From the NCBI GenBank assembly GCA_030427145.1, contig JAUHWT010000012.1:62001-126000 (forward strand): a stretch of DNA of 64,000 bases, given 5' to 3'. The translations under genes were made by a program, and so were the position numbers. This document shows, one piece after another, positions 9,971 to 18,910 of the stretch. The notes under the pieces were generated by a model. The model searched no databases. It had not been told where the DNA came from and was given only the letters and a program-made list of their open reading frames with translations. The first letter of the stretch is position 1, and each line of letters begins with the position of its first letter. The DNA is from Alphaproteobacteria bacterium. Lineage in GTDB: Bacteria; Pseudomonadota; Alphaproteobacteria; Rhodobacterales; Rhodobacteraceae.

Positions 9971-11455
9971 TCACCCGCGACCGCGTTCAGCGACGTGGTT
10001 AACAATACGCTCGATCCCCGGTGCGACCTTGGACACGGGGATCGACGAATAGCCCAGCCTGAAAAATTCAACCGGCGCATCGGGCCCATAGAAAAAGGGC
10101 GCTCCTGGCTCGATCAACACGCCATGCCCAAGAAGTTCAAGCGCCAATTCGCCAGCATCCATTCCATTGGGAAATTTCAGCCAAAGGCTTGAGCCGCCAA
10201 ACGTTGCGGCTCCGGCGATCCTCACATCACTGCCGGCCAGCGTTCGTTCAGCTTCGCGTCGTCGCCGCGAATATTCCCTCCGCAATTTCGTGACCAAAAT
10301 GTCGTAGTGGCCCTGCGCCAGGAAATAGGCCGTCGTGCGTTGCAGGTGTCCAGGAGGGTGACGCAACTGAATGGTGCGAAGCTCGCGGGCTTCCGCGATG
10401 AATTCGCGCGACCCGACCAGATATCCAAGCCGGAGCCCCGGAAAGAGCGCCTTTGAAAAGCTGCCGATATACAGAACCCGCCCGTCGCGATCCCACGACT
10501 TCAGGGCGGGGCTCGGGGCTTCGAGGAAGCTCATTTCGAAATCGTAATCGTCTTCGATTACGACAAAGTCTTCGCTGTGCGCTTTTGCCAGGAGCGTTTC
10601 CCGCCGGTCCCGTGACATCGTCGTTCCCGTGGGAGCCTGGTGGCTCGGGGTGACAAAGACCGCTGTCGTGCCATGGGGTATGTTTTCGGGGGGAAGCCCG
10701 TCGCCGTCGATGTTGAGTGGAACAACCTCGGCCCCCCGCCATCGCAGGGCCTGGGCGACATCGGGGTACCCTGGGTTCTCACAAACCGCGCGCATCGGCT
10801 TTCTGGCGAGCAGCTCAACAATCATCCACAAAGCGTTCTGCGCGCCAATCGTCACGAGAATTTCGTCCGGGCTGGCGTTAATGCCGCGCCTAGGGAGGAT
10901 TCTCGCCCTGATGTAATTTACCAGAACCGGATCATCGGCATCCGCCAGATCACCGGCCATCTCCACAAAATCGCGTTTGCCCATGGCCTGCCTTGAGCAG
11001 TCACGCCAGGCCGTATGATTGAACAAATCGGAGTCCATCTGACCGTAAGCGAAGGGATACGGGTATCGGCGCCAGTCGACCGGCTTTTGCACCCGGTGAC
11101 GCTTCGCAAGTGAACTGTTGAGCAGCCTGCCCCAATCGACGCCTCTGGATTTTTCGGTGGTCCCAGGAGCCGATTTTGAGGCGTCAGCAATGTCCATCTC
11201 CGCCACGCTGTAGGCCCTGCGGCTGTGTGACTGAAGATAACCCTGTGCAACAAGCTCCTGATAGGCGAGAGTTACAGTCATGCGGGCGATTCCCAAATGC
11301 TGCGCCAGCCTGCGGGATGACGGCATCATGGCACCCACGCGGGCCTGCCCGGACAGGACAGACGTCACAACCGTTTCCCGGATCTGGGCCTGAAGAGATC
11401 GCGAACTGTTGCGGTCTATGAAGAATATCTCGGGTGGAAGCCGCGGCGTGGTCAT
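9971..11455 (-). CDS. tauR: MocR/GntR-family transcriptional regulator, TauR-like
   Basis: Chimeric regulator: residues 15-85 form a GntR-type winged helix (MMPSSRRLAQHLGIARMTV ... LVAQGYLQSHSRRAYSV) and residues ~120-494 form a fold-type-I aminotransferase domain. The PLP lysine is in GSFSKALFPGLRLGYLVG at about residue 334, and the domain also has VIEDDYDFEM. Such proteins sense PLP adducts of amino compounds. It is divergent from the taurine TRAP-tauXY-xsc operon, matching TauR of Rhodobacter, a MocR-type activator of taurine genes, so I infer it controls that operon. Two direct repeats in the shared 156-bp region support this. PdxR-like function is the alternative. Confidence 0.85.
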   Translation of the reverse strand: MTTPRLPPEIFFIDRNSSRSLQAQIRETVVTSVLSGQARVGAMMPSSRRLAQHLGIARMTVTLAYQELVAQGYLQSHSRRAYSVAEMDIADASKSAPGTTEKSRGVDWGRLLNSSLAKRHRVQKPVDWRRYPYPFAYGQMDSDLFNHTAWRDCSRQAMGKRDFVEMAGDLADADDPVLVNYIRARILPRRGINASPDEILVTIGAQNALWMIVELLARKPMRAVCENPGYPDVAQALRWRGAEVVPLNIDGDGLPPENIPHGTTAVFVTPSHQAPTGTTMSRDRRETLLAKAHSEDFVVIEDDYDFEMSFLEAPSPALKSWDRDGRVLYIGSFSKALFPGLRLGYLVGSREFIAEARELRTIQLRHPPGHLQRTTAYFLAQGHYDILVTKLRREYSRRRREAERTLAGSDVRIAGAATFGGSSLWLKFPNGMDAGELALELLGHGVLIEPGAPFFYGPDAPVEFFRLGYSSIPVSKVAPGIERIVNHVAERGRG

Positions 11456-11475
11456 TGCGACAGAATGACGCGAGA

Positions 11476-11507
11476 CTGGTCTAAGTCAATCTGAATTCTG
11501 GCCCTAA
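11476..11507 (+). promoter_or_regulatory. Putative TauR operator: two direct repeats 22 bp apart
   Basis: CTGGTCTAAG at 11476-11485 and CTGGCCCTAAG at 11498-11508 repeat in the same orientation with starts 22 bp apart, about two helical turns, inside the divergent region between the regulator and the TRAP binding-protein gene. From memory, TauR of Rhodobacter capsulatus needs direct repeats of the form CTGGACYTAA. The second repeat differs from that at one position and the first lacks one base. Site function is inferred. Confidence 0.55.
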
Positions 11508-11611
11508 GGGGAGTCACGTAAAACAAACTACGGCTTCTATGGGGAAAAACATATCACAGGGGACACCGCCCGCGTTGCGAGAAGTCCCGAAATTCCAACC
11601 TGGAGGTAACA

Positions 11612-12631
11612 ATGGTACTATTCAATCAGATCAGGACCGCCGCAGCCGTACTGGCCGCGACCACGATACTTGCGGCAACTTCGGTTGACGCGAAAAACTT
11701 CAAGATCGCCGTTGGCGACAGCGGTGGAAGCACCCAGGAAGTCGGCGGCCTCGCATTCAAGGAAAAACTCGAGGAGCTTTCCGGCGGCGAGCACACGGCA
11801 ACACTCTTCCTGAATGGTCAGCTCGGCTCCGAGCAGGACACCGTCAACGAAGCAGCGATTGGCACACTCGACATGTCGATCCTTGCCATCAACAACGTAA
11901 CGCCCTTTTCGCCGACCGTAGGCATTCTGTCCCTGCCCTACATGATGCTCAGCCTTGAGGATGCGGAAACGCTGACCCAGGGACCGATCGGTGAGGAACT
12001 GGTTCAGAACACAATTGAAGACGCCGGTGTTCGCATCATTGGCTGGACCTATGCCGGTTTCCGCCGTTTGACCAACTCCAAGAAACCTGTTCAGTCCGTG
12101 GCCGACCTTCAGGACCTTGTCGTACGTGTTCCCAAAAACGAAATCATGATCGATACCTACAAGGCCTGGGGTATCAGCCCGACGCCAATGGCATGGTCGG
12201 AAACATTCGCCGCACTGCAGACCCAGGTGGTTGATGGCCAGGACACGCCATACATCACGATCAACGCAATGAAGTTCTATGAGGTGCAGCAGTACGCAAC
12301 CAACCTGCGCTACCTGTTCCTGATCGAGCCGCTCATCATCTCCGAACAGGTTTTCCAGGACCTGTCCGAGGACGACAAGGCGATCATCATTGAGGCCGGC
12401 AAGGAGGCCACCAAGGCATCCGCCCAGTACCTGCGCGACAAGGAAGCCGAAATTCAGCAGTCCCTGATCGATGAGAAGGGCATGGAAATTGTTGACCCCG
12501 AAAACGATGAACAGGAATTCATCCAGCTGGCAACCGAAGCCGTCTGGCCAAAATTCTACGACAGCATCGGTGGCGTCGAAAAACTGAATGCCGCTCTCGA
12601 GGCCATAGGACGCGATCCGGTTGCTGAATAA
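11612..12631 (+). CDS. tauK: TRAP transporter solute-binding protein (DctP type), probable taurine receptor
   Basis: Periplasmic binding protein that captures the substrate for the TRAP permease encoded next. Signal peptide is about residues 1-27 (ends VDA-KN). The mature DctP fold shows the conserved RVPKNEIMIDTYKAWGISPT block near residues 170-190, with the ligand-binding arginine, and QTQVVDGQDTPYITI near 207. 339 residues is normal. GGAGGT sits five bases before the ATG. First gene of a nine-gene same-strand run ending in a cupin. Assignment to taurine comes from tauX, tauY and xsc downstream; the family alone does not give the ligand. The letter K is by analogy with the TauKLM importer of Rhodobacter sphaeroides. 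Confidence 0.85.
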   Translation: MVLFNQIRTAAAVLAATTILAATSVDAKNFKIAVGDSGGSTQEVGGLAFKEKLEELSGGEHTATLFLNGQLGSEQDTVNEAAIGTLDMSILAINNVTPFSPTVGILSLPYMMLSLEDAETLTQGPIGEELVQNTIEDAGVRIIGWTYAGFRRLTNSKKPVQSVADLQDLVVRVPKNEIMIDTYKAWGISPTPMAWSETFAALQTQVVDGQDTPYITINAMKFYEVQQYATNLRYLFLIEPLIISEQVFQDLSEDDKAIIIEAGKEATKASAQYLRDKEAEIQQSLIDEKGMEIVDPENDEQEFIQLATEAVWPKFYDSIGGVEKLNAALEAIGRDPVAE

Positions 12632-12649
12632 GTCGTAGTCACGGGACCT

Positions 12650-12675
12650 GGGGGCGCCGCTGGAGGGGCGCCCTC
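12650..12675 (+). promoter_or_regulatory. GC-rich hairpin between dctP- and dctQ-type genes
   Basis: GGGCGCC at 12652-12658 pairs with GGCGCCC at 12667-12673, extendable by two pairs, in the 62-bp gap after the binding-protein stop. There is no T run behind it. Such hairpins commonly protect the upstream binding-protein mRNA and give it higher abundance than the permease. That role is inferred. Confidence 0.5.
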
Positions 12676-12693
12676 TAACAGAGCGGGGGTAAA

Positions 12694-13233
12694 ATGAAGA
12701 AATTCTGGCATATTGCGAACAACATTGAGAGCTACATCTGCCGTACTCTGCTCTCGATTTTCGTTTGCCTTCTTTTCATGCAGGTGATTGCCCGATCCGT
12801 TTTCGGTCATTCCTTCTCCTGGGTGGAAGAACTTTCAGTCTACATGTTTGTCTGGTTTGTATTCTTTGGAGCAAGCTACGCGGCTAAACTTGGTGCGCAT
12901 AACCGCGTAACCTTTCAGTTCAAGTTTCTTCCGTCCGGTTACATCAAATATATCGAAGCTTTCGCCGATCTGTTCTGGCTGGTTTTCAATGTTTATTTTG
13001 TCTACTTGGCCCTGGACTTCATTTTCAACCGAATGAACCGATTCCAGTCTTCGCAGACAATGGGATTTCACCTCAGCTGGGTCTACATCGTTTTGCCCAT
13101 CGCCTTCACCCTTATGACCATCCGCATTCTCCAGGTGAACTATCACAGGATCATCCTGGGAGAGGAAATGCGGGATCCGGACGAAATTGATCTGGATGCG
13201 GTCAAGGCTGAAACCGACGGGTCGAAACACTGA
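12694..13233 (+). CDS. tauL: TRAP transporter small permease (DctQ type)
   Basis: Small inner-membrane subunit of the TRAP importer, 179 residues with four hydrophobic segments. Family marks are MQVIARSVFGHSFSWVEELS near residues 29-48 and LGAHNRVTFQF near 67-77. The basic-then-acidic tail is cytoplasmic by expectation. The ATG follows GGGGG seven bases upstream. It is followed after 21 bp by the large permease, and the order P-Q-M is the standard one. Substrate assignment to taurine is by operon context. Confidence 0.88.
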   Translation: MKKFWHIANNIESYICRTLLSIFVCLLFMQVIARSVFGHSFSWVEELSVYMFVWFVFFGASYAAKLGAHNRVTFQFKFLPSGYIKYIEAFADLFWLVFNVYFVYLALDFIFNRMNRFQSSQTMGFHLSWVYIVLPIAFTLMTIRILQVNYHRIILGEEMRDPDEIDLDAVKAETDGSKH

Positions 13234-13254
13234 TGCCGGGCAGGGAATAGATAC

Positions 13255-14595
13255 ATGGAAAGTCAAATCATCCTGATCCTGTTCGGATCGTTCCTCGGAC
13301 TGCTGTTCATCGGCGCGCCCATCACCGTGGCGCTCGGTGTATCCACGCTGATTTCGTTCGTCTATCTGGGCGAGAATCCGATCAAGTTTGTGCAGATTGC
13401 CTACACCTCGGTCGGATCCTTCCCGCTGATGGCGCTGCCGGCCTTTATCCTGGCCGGCGCGCTCATGGAAGCCGCGGGTCTGTCCCGAAGACTGATTAAC
13501 GTGGCCGAAAGTTTCGCCGGACCTTTCACCGGCGGCATGTCGGCCGCCACGGTCATTGCATGTCTGTTCTTCGGAGCGATTTCAGGGTCCGGCCCCGCAA
13601 CCACCGCTGCCGTCGGCATGCTGATGATCCCCGCAATGATCCAGCGCGGATACGGCAAGGGTTTTGCTTCCGCCGTTACCGCCTCCGCCGGTGGATTGGG
13701 CATCGTCATCCCGCCATCCATCCCGCTGATCATTTTCGGTATCGCCGCACTGGGAATGCCGCCTCCCCCCGCCGCCGTTGAAGCCCACGGAACCTTTCAG
13801 TCCGTATCGATTCCGAAGCTGTTCATCGCCGGATTTGTCCCAGCCTTCGTGATTGCTGGCAGCCTCCTGGTCATGAACTACATCATCGCCAAAAAGCACA
13901 ACTACTCGGGCACAACTGATGGATGGTCCGCACGCCATATCTGGTGCGAACTCTACCGTGGGTTTTGGGCGCTCATGGCTCCGGTGGTTATTCTCGGTGG
14001 GATCTACTCGGGTTTCTTCACGCCGACGGAAGCAGCCATCGTGGCAATCTTCTACACGCTTGCCGTTGGTGCGCTGATCTACCGTGAACTCTCGTGGGAG
14101 AAGCTTTTCAACGCGTTGGAGACCACCACTTGGCTGACCGGTCGTGTCCTGCTCATCATGTTTACCGCCACGGTTTTCGGACGCCTCCTGGTGGAAAACC
14201 AGATTCCGGCCGTGATCGCACAGGGAATGCTCGCGTTCACCGACAACATTTACATCATCTGGACACTGATCATTCTCTTCCTCCTGTTCGTGGGAATGTT
14301 CATGGAGACCCTGGCGACTATTCTGATCCTCGTTCCGGTCATGCTCCCGGTCGCCTACAGCGTCGGCATTGATCCGATTCACTTCGGCGTGGTCATGATC
14401 TGTACCCTTGGTATCGGCTTTCAAACGCCGCCACTCGGTGAAAACCTCTTCATTGCGTCGGGCATCTCGAGAATCTCGATTGAGCACATATCGCTCCGTG
14501 CCCTGCCCTTCGCGCTTGTAAACACAATTGCGATCTTTGTGATCGCGTTCGTTCCCGAGCTCTCGCTCTGGCTCCCCCGGTTCTTCGGCTACTGA
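13255..14595 (+). CDS. tauM: TRAP transporter large permease (DctM type)
   Basis: Channel-forming membrane subunit of the TRAP importer, driven by an ion gradient. The 446 residues are almost entirely hydrophobic helices (about twelve). Family motifs include FFGAISGSGPATTAAVGMLM near residues 104-123, GGLGIVIPPSIPLIIFG near 146-162, GGIYSGFFTPTEAA near 247-260, and GIGFQTPPLGENLF near 385. It has full length, with no disruption. uspA-type gene follows 27 bp later. Confidence 0.93.
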   Translation: MESQIILILFGSFLGLLFIGAPITVALGVSTLISFVYLGENPIKFVQIAYTSVGSFPLMALPAFILAGALMEAAGLSRRLINVAESFAGPFTGGMSAATVIACLFFGAISGSGPATTAAVGMLMIPAMIQRGYGKGFASAVTASAGGLGIVIPPSIPLIIFGIAALGMPPPPAAVEAHGTFQSVSIPKLFIAGFVPAFVIAGSLLVMNYIIAKKHNYSGTTDGWSARHIWCELYRGFWALMAPVVILGGIYSGFFTPTEAAIVAIFYTLAVGALIYRELSWEKLFNALETTTWLTGRVLLIMFTATVFGRLLVENQIPAVIAQGMLAFTDNIYIIWTLIILFLLFVGMFMETLATILILVPVMLPVAYSVGIDPIHFGVVMICTLGIGFQTPPLGENLFIASGISRISIEHISLRALPFALVNTIAIFVIAFVPELSLWLPRFFGY

Positions 14596-14622
14596 TCCGC
14601 TGATCTGAAAAGGCCTGTTCTG

Positions 14623-15114
14623 ATGTCACAAAAAATCACCCACATCCTGTTCGCCACGGACCTTTCGAGGAATTCGGCTCATGCCATGGTTCATGCGGCA
14701 AACCTGGCGCAGGCCACGGGTGCGCGACTTCATGTCCTGCATGTGGCCGAGCCGTTGAGTGATGACGCGCGCATTACTCTGCAGCTCTTCCTGCAGGACA
14801 AAACAGCCCGGCGGGATGCGATTGAGATGCGGAGCAGCCACCTTCGGGAGATCCTGCAGGAACGCCAGAAAAAATTCTGGGCGGCACTTCCAGAGGATGA
14901 CCGCGGCGCCCAGGAGCTGGTGGACTCGATAGAGATCATCGAGGGCCATCCCGCGGAAGTAATTCTGCGCCGTGCGGCCGAGCTGAACTGCGACCTGATC
15001 GTTCTTGGAGCCCATGACCACGGCTTCAGCCGAACGTTCCTCGGGACGGTTGCGAAACGGGTACTGCGACGCGCGGAAATACCAACACTCGTTGTGCCCT
15101 ACATCGAAGACTGA
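14623..15114 (+). CDS. Universal stress protein (UspA family) in the taurine operon
   Basis: Small cytoplasmic nucleotide-binding-fold protein, 163 residues. The N-terminal strand KITHILFATDLSRNSAHAM and the C-terminal ATP-binding signature G-2x-G-9x-G(S/T) are present: LGAHDHGFSRTFLGTVAKRV, then PTLVVPY. Usp domains next to TRAP genes are known and in some systems bind the transporter-linked nucleotide, so a regulatory role on taurine uptake is possible but not shown here. It has 27- and 34-bp gaps to its neighbours, so it is part of the operon. I recall similar Usp genes in related taurine clusters. Confidence 0.88.
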   Translation: MSQKITHILFATDLSRNSAHAMVHAANLAQATGARLHVLHVAEPLSDDARITLQLFLQDKTARRDAIEMRSSHLREILQERQKKFWAALPEDDRGAQELVDSIEIIEGHPAEVILRRAAELNCDLIVLGAHDHGFSRTFLGTVAKRVLRRAEIPTLVVPYIED

Positions 15115-15148
15115 AAAAATTTACCACTGTTTATCAAGGAGGTGGCTA

Positions 15149-15535
15149 ATGTCAGGCACACTGACCGCCCAGGATCTGTCCGATACGTTCGACGCATTTA
15201 ACCGTCATGATGTTGATGGTGTCATGAAAGTCTTTGCCGGCGACTGCGTATTCTACACGGTTGGTGGAGACGAGGTCTACGGCACCAAGATCGAAGGCTC
15301 CGAAGCAATCGCAAAGGCATTCTCCGGCGTATGGGCCGCCATGAAGGACGCCCACTGGGATCACCACAGCCATTTCGTGCACGGAGACCGTGCCGTATCC
15401 GAATGGACCTTTTCCGGAACCGACGCTGATGGGATGCGGGTGGAGGCGCAGGGAGCGGATCTCTTCACTCTTCGCGACGGCAAGATCATCGTGAAGCAGG
15501 CGCTTCGGAAATCCCGACCACCCTTCAAAGCCTGA
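15149..15535 (+). CDS. tauX: Taurine dehydrogenase small subunit TauX (SnoaL-like fold)
   Basis: 128-residue single-domain protein with a SnoaL/NTF2-like pattern: an N-terminal helix pair (LSDTFDAFNRHDVDGVMKVF), then CVFYTVGGDEVYGTKIEG and a beta sheet ending in LFTLRDGKIIVKQALRK. By itself this would be called a SnoaL-like protein. Its position right before a 464-residue flavin oxidoreductase and xsc matches the tauXY pair of taurine dehydrogenase in Paracoccus and Rhodobacter. A near-perfect AAGGAGGTG five to six bases before ATG at 15149 fixes the start; an upstream in-frame start at 15005 lies inside the uspA-type gene and is rejected. Confidence 0.78.
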   Translation: MSGTLTAQDLSDTFDAFNRHDVDGVMKVFAGDCVFYTVGGDEVYGTKIEGSEAIAKAFSGVWAAMKDAHWDHHSHFVHGDRAVSEWTFSGTDADGMRVEAQGADLFTLRDGKIIVKQALRKSRPPFKA

Positions 15536-15577
15536 GATCAAGCTGACCCCGCTAACCCCTCAAAGAGAACCAGGACA

Positions 15578-16972
15578 ATGCCCTACCGCCCCCGCCATTG
15601 GCCAAAAGCCAGCTACGATCCCCGCTACGACCCCATTGTCGATGCGGGCCCGGGTCATAACCGGGATCATGCGCCGACCTATTGGATCGGTACGGCCGGA
15701 CCGGCGCCTGAAGACGATGGCCCGGTGTCGGAAGATATGGATGTGGACGTTGTTGTTGTAGGTTCCGGATACACGGGACTGTCGACGGCGATCCACCTTG
15801 CCAAGGAACACGGCATTAAAGCCACCGTTCTTGAGGCGAATACGGTTGCCTGGGGATGTTCAACGCGCAACGGCGGACAGGCCCAGATTTCGTCCGGCCG
15901 TCTTAAGCGGTCCCAGTGGATAGAGCGCTGGGGCGTAGATGTTGCGAAGAAAATGCACGTTGAAGTCTCCGAAGCTTTCGAGCTCTTCAATGACCTGATC
16001 TATTCCGACGACATCGACTGCGACCCCCAGACCGGTGGGCATTACTATATTGCCCACCGCGAAAAAGTGATGCCGAAACTGCAGGCGGAAAGCGACCTCC
16101 TGAACAACACGTTCGGCTATGGCTCAAAGGTCATCGGGCGCGAAGAACTTCACGAGCGGCATGTGAAGGATCAGGAAGCCGCCGGGGCCATGTGGGAACC
16201 GGACGGAACCAGCATCCACGCGGCAAAACTGGCCTTCAGCTACGTCCGGCTCGCCCGCAAACTTGGCGCTACCATTCATACCGCAAGTCCCGTCCTGGGA
16301 TGGAAGGTTGTGAATGGCGTTCACCATCTGACCACGCCAGGTGGTACGGTTCGGGCACGGGCCGTCGCTTTGGCAACCGCCGGCTACACTCCACCGGGCC
16401 TGAACGACCGTACGAAACACAGACTCATGCCGATTCTGTCCAATTCAATTGTCACCCGTCCGCTCACAGACGATGAGATGGTCGAATGCGGATTTCAGAC
16501 CAAATCACCTCTGACCGACACCAGAACGCTGCGGCACTATTACCGCTTCCTGCCCGACAATCGCGTGCAGATCGGCAGTCGCAGCGCAATCACCGGAAGC
16601 GACGCGGAAAACCCCAAACACCTCGACCTGCTGAAAAAGGGGCTCTACCGCAAGTTTCCCGCACTCACGGACATCGACCTCGACTATTCCTGGTGGGGAT
16701 GGGTCGATGTCAGCCATGACATGATGCCACGCATCTTCCAGCCGGATAAGGGCCGGACCATCTACTATGCGATGGGATATGGTGGGAACGGCGTCATGTA
16801 TTCCGCACAGGCCGGGAAGAGACTGGCACAGCTTGTTGCGGGCAAGGGACAGGAACTCGACCTGCCCATTTTCACCTCGCCGCTGCCAAGTCACGGAATT
16901 CTAACACCGTTCCGGCGCATGGGTCAGCGGATTATGTACCACTGGTACTATCTGAAAGACGAGATTCTCTAG
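15578..16972 (+). CDS. tauY: Taurine dehydrogenase large subunit TauY (FAD-dependent, DAO family)
   Basis: Oxidatively deaminates taurine to sulfoacetaldehyde and ammonium, passing electrons to a cytochrome-type acceptor. The 464-residue protein has a ~50-residue leader region typical of OrdL/PuuB-like enzymes, then the FAD dinucleotide fold DVVVVGSGYTGLSTA with GSGYTG at about residues 62-67, the flavin-contact stretch WGCSTRNGGQAQISSGRL, and the C-terminal YYAMGYGGNGVMYSAQAGKR that closes the FAD site. No signal peptide. Alone it could be a gamma-glutamylputrescine oxidase relative. Sitting between tauX and xsc makes taurine dehydrogenase the best call. Confidence 0.82.
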   Translation: MPYRPRHWPKASYDPRYDPIVDAGPGHNRDHAPTYWIGTAGPAPEDDGPVSEDMDVDVVVVGSGYTGLSTAIHLAKEHGIKATVLEANTVAWGCSTRNGGQAQISSGRLKRSQWIERWGVDVAKKMHVEVSEAFELFNDLIYSDDIDCDPQTGGHYYIAHREKVMPKLQAESDLLNNTFGYGSKVIGREELHERHVKDQEAAGAMWEPDGTSIHAAKLAFSYVRLARKLGATIHTASPVLGWKVVNGVHHLTTPGGTVRARAVALATAGYTPPGLNDRTKHRLMPILSNSIVTRPLTDDEMVECGFQTKSPLTDTRTLRHYYRFLPDNRVQIGSRSAITGSDAENPKHLDLLKKGLYRKFPALTDIDLDYSWWGWVDVSHDMMPRIFQPDKGRTIYYAMGYGGNGVMYSAQAGKRLAQLVAGKGQELDLPIFTSPLPSHGILTPFRRMGQRIMYHWYYLKDEIL

Positions 16973-17013
16973 TCACCACTCCAGTTTCTTTTGCAAAAAG
17001 GGATGCAAGAACA

Positions 17014-18792
17014 ATGAAAATGACGACCGAGGAAGCCTTCGTAAAGGTTCTTCAGATGCACGGCATCGACAATGCTTTCGGCATTATCGGTTCGGCCATG
17101 ATGCCCATCTCCGATCTTTTTCCCGATGCCGGGATCAAGTTCTGGGATTGCGCACACGAAACCTCCGGCGGCATGATCGCTGACGGCTACACGCGCGCTT
17201 CGGGCAAAATGTCCATGGCGATTGCCCAGAACGGCCCGGGCATCACAAACTTTGTGACCCCGATCAAAACCGCCTACTGGAACCACACACCGATGCTGCT
17301 GGTCACACCCCAGGCCGCGAACAAAACCATCGGCCAGGGTGGTTTCCAGGAAATCGAACAGATGAAACTGTTCGAGGATATGGTCTGCTATCAGGAAGAG
17401 GTTCGCGACCCCTCCCGCATGGCTGAGGTGCTGAACCGGGTCATCGAGAAGGCTTGGCGCGGCTGCGCTCCGGCGCAGATCAACGTGCCGCGCGATTTCT
17501 GGACCCAGGTTATCGACATTGAACTGCCGCAGATCGTACGCCTTGAGCGCCCGACCGGTGGACGTGCCGCCGTGGCCAAGGCTGCCAAAATTCTCTCCGA
17601 GGCGAAATTCCCGGTCATCCTTAACGGCGCCGGTGTTGTTATCGGTGGCGCAATCCCCGCATCGGCCGCCCTTGCGGAACGCCTCGATGCTCCGGTTTGC
17701 TGTGGCTACCAGCATAACGATGCATTTCCGGGCTCGCATCCTCTCTCCGTTGGCCCGCTCGGCTACAACGGATCCAAGGCTGCAATGGAACTGATCGCCA
17801 AGGCCGATGTTGTGCTGGCGCTTGGCACGCGCCTCAATCCGTTCTCGACCCTGCCGGGCTACGGAATCGATTACTGGCCGAAAGACGCAAAAATCATCCA
17901 GGTGGACATTAACTCCGACCGCATCGGCCTGACCAAAAAAGTCACGGTTGGTATCCAGGGTGACGCAAAAACCGTTGCCGAAGACCTGCTTTCTCAACTC
18001 TCGGATGATGCCGGTGATGCCGGACGCGCCGACCGCAAGGCACTGATCGCGGACACCAAGTCCCGCTGGCTGCAGCAACTCAGCTCGATGGACCACGAAG
18101 AGGATGATCCTGGCACCAACTGGAACGAGCGCGCCCGTAACCGTCAGCCCGAGCGCATGAGCCCGCGCATGGCCTGGCGTGCGATCCAGTCCGCTCTACC
18201 GAAAGATGCCATCATCAGCTCCGACATCGGCAACAACTGCGCCATCGGCAACGCCTACCCCACGTTTGAGGAAGGCCGGAAATACCTGGCACCAGGCCTG
18301 TTCGGGCCGTGCGGATACGGCCTTCCCGCCATTCTCGGCGCAAAAATCGGCTGTCCCGATGTTCCCGTAGTTGGTTTCGCCGGTGACGGCGCCTTCGGTA
18401 TCTCCATGAACGAGATGACCGCCTGCGGCCGCGGCGACTGGCCAGCCATCACCATGGTGATCTTCCGTAACTACCAGTGGGGTGCGGAGAAGCGTAACAC
18501 CACACTCTGGTTTGAGGATAACTTTGTTGGCACCGAACTGAACCTCGACGTGAACTACGCCAAGGTTGCGGAAGGTTGCGGCGTCAAGGGCGTCCAGGTG
18601 ACCGGTATGGATGCTCTTACCGACGCGCTGAATACTGCAGTTAAGGAACAGATGAACGACAATGTGACGACGTTCATCGAAGTGGTTCTTAACCAGGAGC
18701 TCGGTGAGCCATTCCGCCGTGACGCAATGAAAAAACCGGTCAAGGTTGCCGGCGTTTCCAAAGAAGACATGCGCCCGCAGCAGGCCATCTGA
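17014..18792 (+). CDS. xsc: Sulfoacetaldehyde acetyltransferase Xsc
   Basis: ThDP-dependent enzyme that converts sulfoacetaldehyde plus phosphate to acetyl phosphate and sulfite, the desulfonation step of taurine catabolism. The 592-residue length equals known Xsc. The acetolactate-synthase-like three-domain plan is clear: Pyr domain with the ThDP glutamate in CAHETSGGMIADGYTRASGK (E near residue 49), central domain with the nucleotide-like fold, and PP domain with GFAGDGAFGISMNEM (GDG near 457) and RNYQWGAEKRN. QWGAEK and TNWNERAR are patterns I associate with Xsc rather than IlvB. The pathway then needs phosphotransacetylase, and no pta follows. Confidence 0.95.
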   Translation: MKMTTEEAFVKVLQMHGIDNAFGIIGSAMMPISDLFPDAGIKFWDCAHETSGGMIADGYTRASGKMSMAIAQNGPGITNFVTPIKTAYWNHTPMLLVTPQAANKTIGQGGFQEIEQMKLFEDMVCYQEEVRDPSRMAEVLNRVIEKAWRGCAPAQINVPRDFWTQVIDIELPQIVRLERPTGGRAAVAKAAKILSEAKFPVILNGAGVVIGGAIPASAALAERLDAPVCCGYQHNDAFPGSHPLSVGPLGYNGSKAAMELIAKADVVLALGTRLNPFSTLPGYGIDYWPKDAKIIQVDINSDRIGLTKKVTVGIQGDAKTVAEDLLSQLSDDAGDAGRADRKALIADTKSRWLQQLSSMDHEEDDPGTNWNERARNRQPERMSPRMAWRAIQSALPKDAIISSDIGNNCAIGNAYPTFEEGRKYLAPGLFGPCGYGLPAILGAKIGCPDVPVVGFAGDGAFGISMNEMTACGRGDWPAITMVIFRNYQWGAEKRNTTLWFEDNFVGTELNLDVNYAKVAEGCGVKGVQVTGMDALTDALNTAVKEQMNDNVTTFIEVVLNQELGEPFRRDAMKKPVKVAGVSKEDMRPQQAI

Positions 18793-18815
18793 CCAGCTAG
18801 GCCCACCAAGCCAGT

Positions 18816-18835
18816 CACCGGGGGAAACCCCGGTG
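18816..18835 (+). promoter_or_regulatory. Perfect GAAA-loop hairpin between xsc and tauZ
   Basis: CACCGGGG, loop GAAA, CCCCGGTG: an uninterrupted 8-bp stem closed by a GNRA tetraloop, 24 bases after the xsc stop. No T tract follows, so it is more likely an mRNA-stability or processing element than a terminator. The 118-bp gap it lies in is the longest inside the operon. Confidence 0.5.
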
Positions 18836-18910
18836 GCACACTGATTTCGGTATTACCCATACACGGGACGTCGGTTTCCCAATCGGGTGTTGTTACAGGA
18901 GTTCACCAAA

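Noticed and set aside
13582-14487. Antisense frame opposite the large TRAP permease, rich in His, Asp and Glu
   Set aside because: Complement of a hydrophobic membrane gene always yields such polar sequence; not a gene.
16969-18096. 375-codon antisense frame opposite xsc
   Set aside because: Shadow of xsc codon bias; no domain.
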